From assembly GCA_013407085.1 (NCBI GenBank), contig JACCGJ010001468.1:1-64000 (forward strand): a stretch of 64,000 nt of DNA, written 5' to 3'. The translations under genes and the position numbers were made by a program. Positions 32,330-43,534 of this stretch are shown piece after piece. The notes under the pieces are model-generated. The model was not told where the DNA came from and did no database searches. It saw nothing but the letters and a program-made list of their open reading frames with translations. Source of the DNA: Atriophallophorus winterbourni. Its lineage: Eukaryota; Platyhelminthes; Trematoda; Plagiorchiida; Microphallidae. Each line of letters begins with the position of its first letter. Positions within the stretch are counted from its first letter, which is position 1.

Positions 32330-33010
32330 ACTGCCATAGGTGTTTGTCTAGGCGTTGCTTAAACGAGGACAGTGACTCAGCACATACCACCTCCGGCAGA
32401 GAGCGTTCCAGACACGGCATATTCGAAGGGATAGGAAATACCTTCGACTGTTCAATCGGCTGTTCTGATAAGCAATCTTGAGATTGTGCCCACGATGATT
32501 GCGTCGATTGGATAGAGGCATCAGGGACTTGCAAGGGTGCTGATTCTCTGTGAGAATGCGAAAGGTCAAAAGGTAATCTCCGCGAAGGAGTCGGTAGCAG
32601 ATTGAGAAGAGGGCGCTATACTGCAGCCGTTCTTCGTAGGACATGTTTTGAAGGCCGTTGATAAGCTTTGTTGCTCGCGGTTGTGGCTGTTTGAGGGCGT
32701 TCATGTCTTGGAGCCACGGATGCCACGCACTGACTGCATATTCGAGCAGGGGGCGGATGTAAGCGGACAGTAGCTGTGAAAAGAGTCGTCGGTCAAAGCG
32801 TCTGAAAAGTCGCCTCAGAAGACCAACACTGTAGTTTGCGGATCTTGCAGCCTTGTCGCACTGGCTGGAGCAACCCAAGTCTGGCTGTACGATGACGCCG
32901 AGGTCGCGTACCTGGTCCACAGGGCGCAAAAGTTCGTCCCCCAAGTGATAAGCGTAACGAACAGAGTCTTGAATGGTCAGAATGTGGCATTTTGCTGAGT
33001 TGAACGGTAA
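32330..33010 (-). mobile_element. CR1-like LINE, ORF2 C-terminal region
   Basis: About 200 codons open on the minus strand: D-Q-V-R-D-L-G-V-I-V, L-L-R-R-L-F-R-R-F, Y-I-R-P-L-L-E-Y-A-V-S-A-W-H-P, L-L-R-G-D-Y-L-L-T-F-R, R-R-Y-F-L-S-L-R-I-C-R-V-W-N-A-L. These are post-RT landmarks of CR1-like ORF2. It differs in sequence from the 8-17 kb family and is unusually intact for a fragment. 5'-truncated. Confidence 0.8.
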
Positions 33011-33299
33011 ATTGTGTTCTAATAAGGCTTATGGTGTTTCCATTAATATATATTCTGACTACAACCTTTTTCTACACACAATCGTTTTAAAGTATTATGG
33101 TATAGCCGTTTGTTTGTGATTAAAATGAAAGTGCCTTGACAGCCTAATAAAATAGATGAATAATGACTATTCTAAATTTGGTGAAAACATAGATTTCAAA
33201 ACGTTCGTAAAGAGTAGCACAGAAGTTAAAAATGGACAAAATTGTTCAACTATTATATCGATCTCGAACTGGTCGATACTTTCGTTTATCTTGGCAGTT

Positions 33300-34075
33300 G
33301 TTGAGGCTTCTTGATCGATGACAGAGGGTCAACCGCTTGTGAGCTGCATCTCTTTCCAATCAGCAACAGTCCAAGAAAGCATCAGATGAACATATCCTGG
33401 CCAGTGTTGTACATCTTATCAGTGATTTCATGCAGTACTTTCTCCAATAGTCCCTTGAGATGGTTTTCAGAGTTTGCCGCCATAAATTCTTGTGCTCTCG
33501 TTCAGAGCTCGAACCTGTCAGGTGGATTGTGTGCACTTTTATGGCTTTAAAGCATGGCCATGAGGAAAGAACGCATATCGCTACCATTGCCTCTTAATAA
33601 TAGCCGACGACCTATCAGTAATTCCTATCACATACACCAGATACTAAGCCATTCGAGGTTGAAAGGAACTCTTCACATATGGACCACATTGCAATCCTTT
33701 TATTGTTCCAGTCGCCAGTCGTTGCACCTTTTTCAACTGGTCGCGTTCTCCCTTAGTGAATAAAAAGCTTGCTTGCAAACTATATTCTAAAATTGGTCTC
33801 ACGTACGTAAAAAAAAGTATGCGAAACATATGGGGCATCCATCAATTACGACCGATTGTTTACCCAGCAGGGCGGTTTGCGACTATCACAATTGTACCCA
33901 TGCCATATTCAGTATCAACCGAATCCGGTCGACCGCCTGTGAACTACGTACATACAAACGTGTTAGGTCCCAAATAAATAACCATGCATTTCTTTTGGTT
34001 GACAGGAAGCTGCCAGTTTACCTTCCAATCAAATAATTTCGCTTTGGAGTACTGTACTATCAGCATAAGAGCTTA
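33300..34075 (-). mobile_element. CR1-like LINE, ORF2 fragment, decayed
   Basis: Minus-strand pieces: W-Q-L-P-V-N-Q-K-K-C-M-V (about 34020), Y-V-R-P-I-L-E-Y-S-L-Q-A and Q-R-L-A-T-G-T-I-K-G (33800-33700). Frames shift repeatedly and stops are frequent. 5'-truncated. Confidence 0.65.
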
Positions 34076-34239
34076 CAATAGCCCTATCTTTGAGAGTGAA
34101 TTCACCTGGTCCCCCTCACTCTCGCGTATAACAAAACCCACAATGCCAATCTTCGGTGAGATGTTTTGTCATTTTTTCACATCATTTCCACGAACAACAT
34201 ATAGCCAAAATGGATTACCAAATATTCTACTATGTCCAT

Positions 34240-34465
34240 TGCACGGATGTATAATCGCGCAAAACTTCAGTGCTGTGCAGCTAACACCGTGCTAAATTGA
34301 TTTGACACCGGTAGTGAGCTGCATGCGAAAACAAGCTGGAGTCTCACCGCCATTGCAATTGTCCTTTTCATTACATGTCTAGACCTGGGCAGTATCGGAC
34401 AGTATCTTAACCCACATGCAGTCTCTGACTGTGCGGCACTTTCTCTGGTCCCGTCTTGTGATTTT
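34240..34465 (+). repeat. SINE-A, diverged
   Basis: Head GCACGGATGTATAATCGCGC, then ACACCGTGCTAAATTGATT, GGTAGTGAGCTGCATGC, TGTCTAGACCTGGGCAG and GACTGTGCGGCACTTT. The tail is replaced by AT-rich sequence. Confidence 0.75.
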
Positions 34466-34589
34466 AAACATTCATATATACTTTAACTCATCATTCTTAA
34501 ATACGGCAGACCAAATATCGAAAGCAGGTCAGTGAGTCGCGGTATGATCGTACACGCTTTCATATCCGGTAGTGAAATGCTAACGGAAA

Positions 34590-34990
34590 CCGGGAATATT
34601 CATCGATTACGGTCAGATAATAACTTTCGAGTTTATGACGGGATCGGTCCTTTGAAATCGAGACTCAAAAGCTCTAACGGTTTATGAAACTTGGGCTTGA
34701 TCTCATGTCCCGCAAGGCACTTCTAGATGATCGATTTTAGAGAATTACTTGATGAACAGAATGCTCAAGAGAGTGCGTCTGCAGCTTGATCATGAGTTCC
34801 GGGTTGATAGATTTTGTCGTACGAGAATTCAGTCGGTTCAATACGCCAGCGTTGAACTTTATCGTTTTTCTATTTCCTCTGAGCTTCGAATAATACATTA
34901 ATACCACGTGTCTCTAATCAGATATCAATTTAATCTTCTAATAATTGATCAGTTGCTTCGGCCTTAACGTTTTGAAACTGCTCTAAATGT
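34590..34990 (-). mobile_element. CsRn1/gypsy LTR element fragment
   Basis: Minus-strand translation gives K-D-K-V-Q-R-W-R-I-E-P-T-E-F-S-Y-D (RNase H end) and, further on, H-E-I-K-P-K-F-H-K-P then L-S-L-D-F-K-G-P-I-P (integrase catalytic core entry, D-F-K-G-P). These are the same motifs as in the larger relic at 35.1-37.7 kb, so it is a second, smaller piece. Stops are present. Confidence 0.7.
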
Positions 34991-35863
34991 TTCTGATGCT
35001 GTGGAATCATGGGAGCATTGGTTTTACACATTCACAAACTTGTAAAAATGAATTATGTTTTTATATATGCTCTTCAAGTTTTATTCGATTGCGTCAAGTT
35101 GATTGAAATGGGGTGGGAGAGACTTTGCGCAATATGAGTACCGAATTCATGAATTTCAGAATGTTTGCCAGAACGAGCAGGTGTGTTTTCCTCAAGATTA
35201 ATAGGGCTAATGGCCCTTAGACAATCGTTACCTTTTGGAGCTTGATGACGGATTGTAACTGTATCTTTTCTACCATCTGGAAAAACGAACGTGGGCATAT
35301 TTCGAGTTGCATTCTAACAATTCAACTTCCTCAGCAAAAATATCATATCGGGAATTTCGGGAATGCTTCTTGAGCAACACAATACCGAATATAGTTAGCC
35401 ATGTAGGAATTGGTAGTACCTGTCCCCGACCGATAGTTGTGGTGTTTGTAGCGACCGAATTGAGTGCAACGCATCCAGAAGGACCATCTCCCATTCCAGA
35501 GTAAGTAGAATCGACTTCCATAAAATGCCATTGAGCCGTTAAACTTGACCGTTTCACTTCGAATTCTATGGCGTGGTAGGGCTAGTGGCGACGCCATTGT
35601 CGTGGAGAAATTGTCTTAGTTCAGTAGACATGAAAGATTAACCGCGATCGGAGTGTATTTAATCTGCCGTGCCAATTGTTTTCAAAACTACCCGAAGGCA
35701 TTTGATGACGGTTTATGATGTCATGTCAGGGCTAGTCAAAGCGAATGGGCAGCGGGTATATTCATCGATGCTTGTTAGCAAGTAACGGTTCCGGCTTGTT
35801 GATGGTAGTGGCCCTTTGAAATCGAGACTGAGTCTTTCGAAAGGCTGGGTAGCCCTTATCAAT

Positions 35864-36098
35864 GCACGGATGTGCAATCGTTCAGCATTTCTGTGATGTA
35901 CGGCTAACATCGTGCTAAATTGATTGGCCAACGATAGTGAGCTGCATGCTGAAACACGCTGGAGTCTCACTACCATTCCTATTTACCCCTCATATCTGTC
36001 TATGCCTGGGCAACCTGACAGTATCTTAGCCCACGTGCAGTCTCGGACTGTGCGGCACTTTGCCTGGATCAGGCTTGTGCTTTCATACCATACCATAT
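35864..36098 (+). mobile_element. SINE-A, full length, inside integrase region
   Basis: Complete from GCACGGATGTGCAATCG to the tail TTTCATACCATACCATA. It splits the gypsy relic between the zinc finger and the integrase core. The flanks TTATCAAT (left) and TTATCGAT (right) look like a target duplication with one difference. Confidence 0.85.
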
Positions 36099-36586
36099 AC
36101 TTTATCGATTGCGCGCCTGTCGGTTTGAAGTTTTGAGGCTTTATTTCACAACATACAGAACAATCGGCAGTCATTTTCCGGACCTCATCCAAGGAGTAAG
36201 GCAAGTTCCGCGCACGAATTTAGCGGGTGACGCCCGGGTGGCATAAGTTCTCACGTAACTGACAGTTTTATAAATGGTTCCACAAAACCACATACGGCGC
36301 GTGAAAGCGCTTTCGCTGCTTGATTCCGGGCTTGGTCGGTAAATCACATCATATTATCATATCGTGACAGCTTTAAACGCCAACGTTGAATTTTGTCGTT
36401 TTTAATTTTACCACATTGTTTATTGTCATACATTAAGGAGACGGACGCTGGTCCGTCACTAGTCTGAATTTGTGGTTTATAAGATAATGCCTCCATTTCC
36501 TTACAGCCTCAACGATTGCACACGCCTCTTCTTTGATAACCGAGTGATGTTGCTCACTGTCATTCAACGTTCGTGAGAAGAAAGCT

Positions 36587-36656
36587 GCTGGGCACCTGAC
36601 AGTCTTTGGCTGTGCGGCACTTTGCCTGGATCAGGCTTGTGCTTTCAGACCAGACC
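36587..36656 (+). mobile_element. SINE-A, 5'-truncated, inside RNase H region
   Basis: The last part of SINE-A (CACCTGACAG, then GGCTGTGCGGCACTTTGCC, then CAGGCTTGTGCTTTCAGACC) with an internal deletion of about 17 bp. It interrupts the S-R-T-L-N-D-S-E-Q reading of the gypsy relic. Confidence 0.75.
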
Positions 36657-36991
36657 AGAGAGACCACTCTGATTGGCGTTGCGGCGATCGCTACGCCAGG
36701 TGCATCAGTTTATACTGTCAATAGAATCGCATGATCGATTGTGATTAGCAAGGCATCCTCGGGACGGCTTTTTAACTGTTTGAATGCAGAAAGCGTAGAT
36801 TCAGGAAAAGGGAAAACTTTGTTATGGATCGGTGGATATATAGTGTCTGAAAACCGGGGTATCCAATGAGAGTTATAGGCAACATGCCAACTGCTCGTTG
36901 TTGAGATTTAAGATCGACTCTTAGAGGGGCCAGGCGGTTTTGGTCCGGTTTGATAATACCTTTGGACATTTCGCAACGGAGTATTTTAATA

Positions 36992-37213
36992 GAACGGATT
37001 TGCTATCGTACAGTACTTCTGTGCTGTGCGGCTAACATCGTGCTAAATTGATTGGCCATTGGTGGTGAGTTGCATGCTGAAACAGGCTGGAGTCTCACTA
37101 CCATTTCTATTTTCTTCCTCATATCTCTCTAGGCCTGGGCAACCTGACAGTATCTTAGCCCACGTGCAGTCTCGGACTGTACGGCACTTTGCCTGGATCA
37201 GGCTTGTGCGTTT
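36992..37213 (+). mobile_element. SINE-A, near full length, between RT and connection
   Basis: Starts AACGGATTTGCTATCGTACA and runs through the family blocks to GGATCAGGCTTGTGCG. The tail here is ATTC-like instead of ATACC. The flanks ATTTTAATA and ATTTTGATA suggest a target duplication. Confidence 0.75.
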
Positions 37214-37959
37214 ATTCATTCATTTTGATATAACTGACGGCAGTTATACTCTTCCTATCACTGAACGTTAGTCCGTACGTTTCTGCAGTTTTCAAAATGT
37301 AGGATAGGTTTTTGTCGAGATCGGCTTTATCTCGACCACAGATGACATTGTATGCGAACGTGTCAGATAGTTTTTCTTTGATTATTAGTTTATCAATGAT
37401 GCGCTGGAAACACGCTACTCCGTTGGCCACACCAAAGGGAATTCGATAGAATTGGTGGAGTCTGCCGGCTGCTTTGAATTCACCGAATGGTTTATCCTCG
37501 TCATGTATTGGGTAATATGCCCTCCGCTGATCTAGATTACTGGAAACATTGTAAACAGCGATATTTTCAAAAAGTTGATCGATCTTTGGCAAAGAGTAAG
37601 CATCAAGGTTCGTGAATCTGTTGATTGTCTGGCTATAATCAATGACAGACCGTTTTTGTGACGTTCGCTGGTAGTGATTAAAACCTGAGCCCGCCAGGGA
37701 GAAGATCTGATGAAATGCTCATCGACAAAAAGTGACGTCTGGATTTAGTGGCTATTGGCTTTCAGTCAGCAGATAAGTTATTGAAGAGAGATGGAAGTGA
37801 CTTTGGCTGCTATAAGTCCACATATGAAGAGCGAAGGTTTGGGGCCTCCAAACGGGATCTTGACCTTTTCGTGCATTTTCAAAAGTCATGTCCATACAGT
37901 ACATCTGAATACAAATTAGACATTACTAAAAATTTGAATTGTGGATAAACCGACTTATA

Positions 37960-38015
37960 ATATATATATATATATAATAATGATATATATATATCATTAT
38001 TATTATTTATTTATT
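37960..38015. repeat. TA/TTA microsatellite
   Basis: TA repeats followed by ATTATTATTTATTTATTT, ending about 60 bp before the acceptor of the KMT2-like exon. Confidence 0.9.
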
Positions 38016-38076
38016 TTGTGTATATTTTTATTGTTAAGTTTATGTTTTTTGCTAAATACTTTTATCTGTTTTACAG

Positions 38077-41000
38077 ATACCCGTCGATTTAGCACCGATT
38101 GCTGATGTCAGTTTTCAAATTTCACAGGAAATGGGCGCTATGGTTGATGCTGTGACAAACCAGACAAAATGCGGCGTCACTCACACGAACAATTTTTCAT
38201 CGTTGTTCCCTAAAATATCTGTTTCAAACTTTTATTCCCTATCACCGACCGTTTACAAGGCTGCTATCAAATTTGACGAAGATGCGACTTACTGTTCAAA
38301 ACAAATCACCGCAACCGTACCTGTTTCACAAATAGACACCTTGTCTCTACAGTCAAGTGATAAATGTAACTCCGAATGTAACCCTAGTAAAAGTTCTCTG
38401 GGCTGCTTACTGTACCCCGATCCCCATTCTGCCGAATTTCCTGCTACGAAAGGCAAATCTTCGATACAAACTTCTGAATGTTTCTCCAAGTCTCCTATTT
38501 TGTCTCCGAAACTTTCAGAAAGCAACCAAACAGAACCTTCTCACAATCATTCGATTTCCGGATCAGATTCCGCTATTGAGTCCAGCTCACAGGATCAATG
38601 TTCCCCCCGTTTTTTTCAAAATGATGTTGATTCGACATCTCGTTCTTCGCCTCAGCAGACTAATTGCGAAAATACCACCGACGGAAGTTTGTCGTTCGCA
38701 CCAGTTCACTCCCAACGTTCTGCAGGCATTTCCAACGTATCACTAGACCCAAACCCCGCTGCGTATTCCATTTGTGATGGCCCATTCAGCGAAACCGTCA
38801 ATTTAAATGGTTCCCCTAATCGATCATTTCAATCAAAACCTTCAGCCTCCATTGTTGGTCACCAGCCCATCTCCTTCTCATATGACAATGTTTTTTCGCA
38901 AAAGAATTCATCTATCTCATGTAGTTCTTCCGTCAGCTTCTCGAACAGTCATTCAGCATTGTATTTGCCACAATCCTCCAAAGAGAAAATTGCGCATGCA
39001 TTAAAATTTTCCAGAACACCCTCATCTTCCATACAAGGGGAGTTTATAGAGTACCCCTCATCATCATTTCATCCTGTTCAAGGTTGTAATATAACCACTT
39101 CAGGTTATTCAGATGTCCCGGCAGATGCTCATGACAACCCCTGTTCTGCTCATGTATCTAGCGATGCTCATCGTAAAAGAAGGTCACAAATTGGTGCCCC
39201 TATACGTAATACAAAGCGCCGGAAAAATCGTGACATGAGTGACACATCTACCGATTCCAGCCCTAATGTATCAAGGAAATTATTCCAAACAACAAAACTT
39301 CGACGATGTGAATTGCTGGAACCTCCTATCTCTCTTCCGATTAATGTCTATCCCCCAGCACCAATTCCTCTCCGATACTCTAGTTCCTCTTCCGCTACCA
39401 TTTCTACTCAATCTCAAAAGTATTTGTCTTTTCCCTTTGGTCTGAATAAATATTTTCGATTGACAAAAAATGAACTAACGCTGCTCGCGACCGTTTCAAA
39501 TCCAAGCGAAAGAAATATTGACCCCGAATTTTTGCAGGATAATCTTTTGTTTCATTCGCTATCACGAGCAGCTGCCCGCAGTAGCCAGTGGCACTGCTAC
39601 CGTTCTCCATCTTCGCCTACAATGCCATGTGAACTATTGGAAGGTGATTTTTTACCCGTTACTGATGCTAGGTGTACCACGCCGCCGCTGCGCCGAGAAC
39701 ATTCTTGTGAACTTGCCCACAATGCAAGGACACCATTGCCAACAAAATTCAACCGAAATTCAGAGTCCCCAGTGTTTTCAAGTAGCTGGCATCATGACAA
39801 ACCCGTAGTATGCTCCCAGTGTGCAATGCAAATCATTGATCTTGAACTTTCAATTGAGATGAATTCCATTGACTCTGAAGGAAAACTTATCTTTTGTAGC
39901 AGCAATTGTCTCGACGATTATCAAAGTCCAGAGTCACTCTCCCAGCGCAATTCGGAAATGGCACACAAAAATTTATTTTTCAGTGAAACGCTTTTCCAGG
40001 CTGCAACAAATATCCCTGTTTATGTGTTTTCACAAGTACCATCGTCAAAATGTCCGAAGAGTCCATGTAAGCGGTTATTTGGTATCGATAAATTGAATAG
40101 AAAGAAACGCTTTGAAACTGATTCCAGCAATAAGGCATGCCAACTTCAGAAGAGTGCCCCTTTCCGTTGGATTACCTCTCGTTGGCGTCGATATTCAAAA
40201 GTGACCTTTCGAAGTTCATTTTCTGCGTGTGACCAGTTGGAACTTGAGCAATTATCTCTAACAAATTCTGTTACACACGACGTTAATCAGTCCATTGAGT
40301 CAGCTGTTGAGGCATCTCTCGATGTATCCACCTCCCGCTCCGCTGACCTCAGATCATGCTTGTTATGTGGTTTCACCGGTGACGGGTCGAATGATGTCTC
40401 TGGTCGTCTTATACCTTACAATTTCAAGCACTGGCTGCATTTGAATTGCATTCTCTGGTGTTACGATACTTACGAAACGGTAAGCGGTGGTCTTGTTGGT
40501 GTGACAAGGGCGTTGAAAAAAGCGTTAGAAACTGTTTGTTCTCATTGTCACCGCCCCGGAGCAGGATTACCATGCTTCCACCCGGATTGTCTTGATGTGT
40601 ATCACGTACCTTGTGCTTTCTCACTCCACTGCACCTTCCACGCCGACCGTTCGATGTTTTGTCCCACACATGTGTTGGAATGCTCTACCTCTTCCAGGCT
40701 TCATTCTCTAGCTGTTCCTCGTCGCGTTTATGTTTGTCAGGATGATGACGATGAAGTGGAAGATGTTACCATTTTGCTGAATGAATTTATCACTTTTTCT
40801 GATATGCGTTCAGAGGAAAGTCGTTCCAGGTTACGTATTGGAGGGTTGATATTACACAGCGTTGGTCATTTACCACCGACACACCTATCTGGTGAGTTAC
40901 CTTATTCAACTCACTATATTTATCCTGTGGGGTACTGGAGTACACGGATTTACTGGTCATATCGTCATCCATACAGACGGTGTTCTTATCATTGCCGCAT

Positions 41001-41967
41001 CGAAAGTTCATCACCACAGGCGACTTTAAAGTTTGTAGTGGCGGTCGAAGAACTTGATGAGCTTGTCGAAACGTTTGAAGATTCTACTTGTGATGGTGTA
41101 TGGGAAAAAATCTTCGATCGAATCAATCACACACGTCGGCACTGTGGTTTTGATAGGCTACGTATTGTACGTAAGCGATCATTCGGTGAGATACTTTACG
41201 GATTAGCCGAGCCATATATAGTGCGAATAATTGAAACCTTACCAGGTATCGAACGTTTCCCCAATTACGTTTTCAAATTTGCACGCGCTCGTTTGACAGA
41301 CGAATTGCCATTACCGTTAAATCCAAGTGGATGTGCGCGTTCGGAACCAACTGTACTAAAACATCGGAGCAAAGCCTTTTCGGATTTCTACCACTTCAAA
41401 CATACGCCATTCATCCACAATGCTATCTCTACACATCAGTTTTCCTCCCCGCGCCTATTACCAGTCAGTTCCCCTTCTGGCGTTTCCATCGGTGCTAGCA
41501 AGTGTCAACAATATCGACGATTACGAACTGAGTGGAAGGCAAATGTTGTTCTCGGACGCTCTCGAATTCAAGGTCTCGGCCTTTATGCTGGACGTGATAT
41601 TAGCAAACACATGTACATTATTGAATATCTCGGTGAAATCATCCGGAGCGAAGTAAGTAACAAACGCGAGCGCCTATATGAATCGCAAAATCGTGGGGTC
41701 TATATGTTCCGCGTAGATGATGACAGTATTGTGGATGCCACGATGTGTGGTGGGCTTGCGCGATATATCAATCATTCTTGTGAGCCCAACTGCAACGCTG
41801 AGATTTTAAATTGTGATGGTGGGAGTCACATCATAATTGTTGCCAATCGTGACATTTCCAAAGGCGAGGAACTGACATATGATTACAAATTCGATCTCGA
41901 AGAAGATCGTTCTGATCGTATTCCTTGTCTGTGTGGCTCTGCGCAATGTCGCAAGTGGATGAATTGA
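38077..41967 (+). CDS. KMT2C/D: KMT2C/D (MLL3/4, Trr)-like histone H3K4 methyltransferase, terminal exon
   Basis: Nuclear enzyme of the COMPASS-like complex; it places H3K4 monomethyl marks at enhancers. The exon follows a TTTTACAG acceptor at 38076 in phase 0 and stays open through the first Met (38131), so the protein continues upstream. Numbered from that Met: Ser/Pro-rich low-complexity region 1-700 with a Cys pair cluster (about 561-593); extended PHD 743-848; FYRN about 902-957; FYRC 966-1052; Win motif G1067-C-A-R-S-E1072, whose Arg docks in WDR5; SET 1137-1257 with R-Y-I-N-H-S-C (from 1211) and Y1250-D-Y; post-SET C-x-C-x4-C (1266-1273), ending C-R-K-W-M-N. FYRN directly beside FYRC, and L-Y-E-S-Q-N-R-G-V-Y-M-F-R in SET, point to MLL3/4 rather than MLL1/2. 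All catalytic features look intact. The 5' exons (PHD clusters) lie outside the part I can recognise. Confidence 0.95.
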   Translation: MPVDLAPIADVSFQISQEMGAMVDAVTNQTKCGVTHTNNFSSLFPKISVSNFYSLSPTVYKAAIKFDEDATYCSKQITATVPVSQIDTLSLQSSDKCNSECNPSKSSLGCLLYPDPHSAEFPATKGKSSIQTSECFSKSPILSPKLSESNQTEPSHNHSISGSDSAIESSSQDQCSPRFFQNDVDSTSRSSPQQTNCENTTDGSLSFAPVHSQRSAGISNVSLDPNPAAYSICDGPFSETVNLNGSPNRSFQSKPSASIVGHQPISFSYDNVFSQKNSSISCSSSVSFSNSHSALYLPQSSKEKIAHALKFSRTPSSSIQGEFIEYPSSSFHPVQGCNITTSGYSDVPADAHDNPCSAHVSSDAHRKRRSQIGAPIRNTKRRKNRDMSDTSTDSSPNVSRKLFQTTKLRRCELLEPPISLPINVYPPAPIPLRYSSSSSATISTQSQKYLSFPFGLNKYFRLTKNELTLLATVSNPSERNIDPEFLQDNLLFHSLSRAAARSSQWHCYRSPSSPTMPCELLEGDFLPVTDARCTTPPLRREHSCELAHNARTPLPTKFNRNSESPVFSSSWHHDKPVVCSQCAMQIIDLELSIEMNSIDSEGKLIFCSSNCLDDYQSPESLSQRNSEMAHKNLFFSETLFQAATNIPVYVFSQVPSSKCPKSPCKRLFGIDKLNRKKRFETDSSNKACQLQKSAPFRWITSRWRRYSKVTFRSSFSACDQLELEQLSLTNSVTHDVNQSIESAVEASLDVSTSRSADLRSCLLCGFTGDGSNDVSGRLIPYNFKHWLHLNCILWCYDTYETVSGGLVGVTRALKKALETVCSHCHRPGAGLPCFHPDCLDVYHVPCAFSLHCTFHADRSMFCPTHVLECSTSSRLHSLAVPRRVYVCQDDDDEVEDVTILLNEFITFSDMRSEESRSRLRIGGLILHSVGHLPPTHLSGELPYSTHYIYPVGYWSTRIYWSYRHPYRRCSYHCRIESSSPQATLKFVVAVEELDELVETFEDSTCDGVWEKIFDRINHTRRHCGFDRLRIVRKRSFGEILYGLAEPYIVRIIETLPGIERFPNYVFKFARARLTDELPLPLNPSGCARSEPTVLKHRSKAFSDFYHFKHTPFIHNAISTHQFSSPRLLPVSSPSGVSIGASKCQQYRRLRTEWKANVVLGRSRIQGLGLYAGRDISKHMYIIEYLGEIIRSEVSNKRERLYESQNRGVYMFRVDDDSIVDATMCGGLARYINHSCEPNCNAEILNCDGGSHIIIVANRDISKGEELTYDYKFDLEEDRSDRIPCLCGSAQCRKWMN

Positions 41968-43527
41968 ACTCCCTGCCCATTTATTTTTTTCTCGCTGCCG
42001 GTGTCGGTGATAAATGTGATTAGCCCTCATGTATTTTAGATTATCTTGTCGGAAGCATCTCTTGATTTATTTTATCTCTTACTTTATTCAGGCACACTTT
42101 TCTTTTATTCAAGTGCCTGTAGTTCGTCGTTCTGTTCTGTATACTTTTGACGTGATTTTTGACCAATCGTTCGTTTGATTTATATTTCAAGAGCTGCATT
42201 TGCATTAATTATTTCCGTTGCCAGGTTACAACGAACGCTCAACAACTATATTATTTCAGTCATGCGTTTACCAGATTTCTCTTGTTTGTACATAGACACA
42301 TCTATTGGCTGTAAAGTTTATCATTAAATCCTTTTTCATTACGTTTTGCTGACTTTTTATCTGCTCAATTGTTCGCACTATATTTTGATTTGTTTGCGGG
42401 CCTGTTGTATGTGTTAACTTATGGGATAGATCGTTGCTTATCACACTAGTTATCAAGTAAATTTTTAGGACATATGGATTCACGGTCTTCATTAATGTCT
42501 TGTATCAAGCCAGCCCATGCACATCGTTCAGGGGCGAGGTCGCTTCAGATTGTTATCCATTCACGTCACCACTTTCGAACGTCGTCGACGGTACGCCCTC
42601 CCAAGGCATGCACGACCTCTTTCACCGTTTAAAACCTAATGTTCACTTGACACCATAGCCATTTACTGGCGTGTTCAAGGTAGATGGTGAGTATCGTGTG
42701 TGCTCAGTTTATCTTACGATGGGTGTAGCCAAACTATTGTAGTTATATTTCTTGTATGTAAACAGAAAGCAAATTTTTTCAGCTACATCGCGTCGCAATG
42801 GCAGCGAAATACTCTGTCATTTTATTAAACCCATAGTCGAACGTCTTTAATCATTGGTTATCTTTTGACCTTAGTGACCATGTCCGTAAGGCAATGCTGG
42901 GCGAATCGCTGTTTTACTAAACAAGTATTTTATTTATTTTATTTTTGAGACCGGCTTTGTTTGGCATAGACTCTATGCATATTTTAGTTTTACTCGTGTT
43001 AAAGTACTTATCATCCTGATAGGGCTCCACGAGCCTTTCTCCCATCAGCTTAATACGGCACGAATTGGTACCTTTATCATGGGGTTAACGATGCAGCATA
43101 TTAAAACCTTTGTTTGTGGGTAATTGCTCATTTTTGTTCAAATTGTGCTTTGTAAAAGTTCCTCGACATCTATAAACTGATTTGTTTGGTTGACCTCATG
43201 TACTGATTAACCTGATTCGTTATTAAGGCTCAATGAACCTAATCTTACTGTGTCCACCTTACGACGCCAAACAGCCAGAAACCGGTAGTGGAGTGTAATT
43301 TCTGGGGATGTGTGCAACACATCACTTTGATTCTTTATTGTTTCCCGTGTGAAGATCATACCGTAAAGTGTCTTACCTGTCGTATATCAGTGCAGCGCAG
43401 TGTTCAGTCTTGACGGTGTATGTTTCATAATTTTATGCTTTTCGCCATCGAGTGTTTGCGTGATTCGCTAAATTACCATCAAAAATATCTGATTTTAAAA
43501 CGGTCATTCAGCCTTGAAATTTTTCAG
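41968..43527 (+). other. KMT2-like 3' UTR, intergenic DNA and 5' leader of RNPS1-like gene
   Basis: No coding frame of note. An ATTAAA near 42324 could serve as a polyadenylation signal for the methyltransferase gene. The RNPS1-like coding exon has its own acceptor (TTTTTCAG, ending 43527) seven bases before the start codon, so at least one untranslated first exon must lie upstream, probably in this stretch. A repeat-C unit lies at 43205-43320. Confidence 0.5.
43205..43320 (-). repeat. Repeat C, single dispersed unit
   Basis: The reverse complement matches the central part of the 30.2-kb tandem unit: CTACCGGTTTCTGGC, GGTGGACACAGTAAG and TTCATTGAGCC. It is a single unit in the putative 5' region of the RNPS1-like gene. 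Confidence 0.65.
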
Positions 43528-43534
43528 CTTACCG

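Larger units (their letters stand above)
35074..37700 (-). mobile_element. CsRn1-type Ty3/gypsy pol relic
   Basis: In gene order on the minus strand: RT (37680-37230) with P-K-I-D-Q-L-F, F-Y-R-I-P-F-G-V-A-N-G and a damaged YVDD box (Y-N-V-I-C-G); connection (36970-36780) with G-I-I-K-P-D; RNase H (36600-36370) with F-F-S-R-T-L-N-D-S-E-Q-H-H and I-Q-R-W-R-L; the zinc finger and integrase core (36200-35700) with C-S-V-C-C-E-I-K-P and L-S-L-D-F-K-G-P-L-P; and a C terminus at 35300-35230 with D-G-R-K-D-T-V-T-I-R. It is broken by frameshifts and three SINE-A insertions. No LTR pair was identified. The motifs agree with CsRn1-clade elements of flukes. Confidence 0.8.

Noticed and set aside
39239..40096. 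Alternative-frame open readings inside the KMT2-like exon
   Set aside because: They are shadows of the long Ser/Pro-rich coding frame; no independent start context or motifs.
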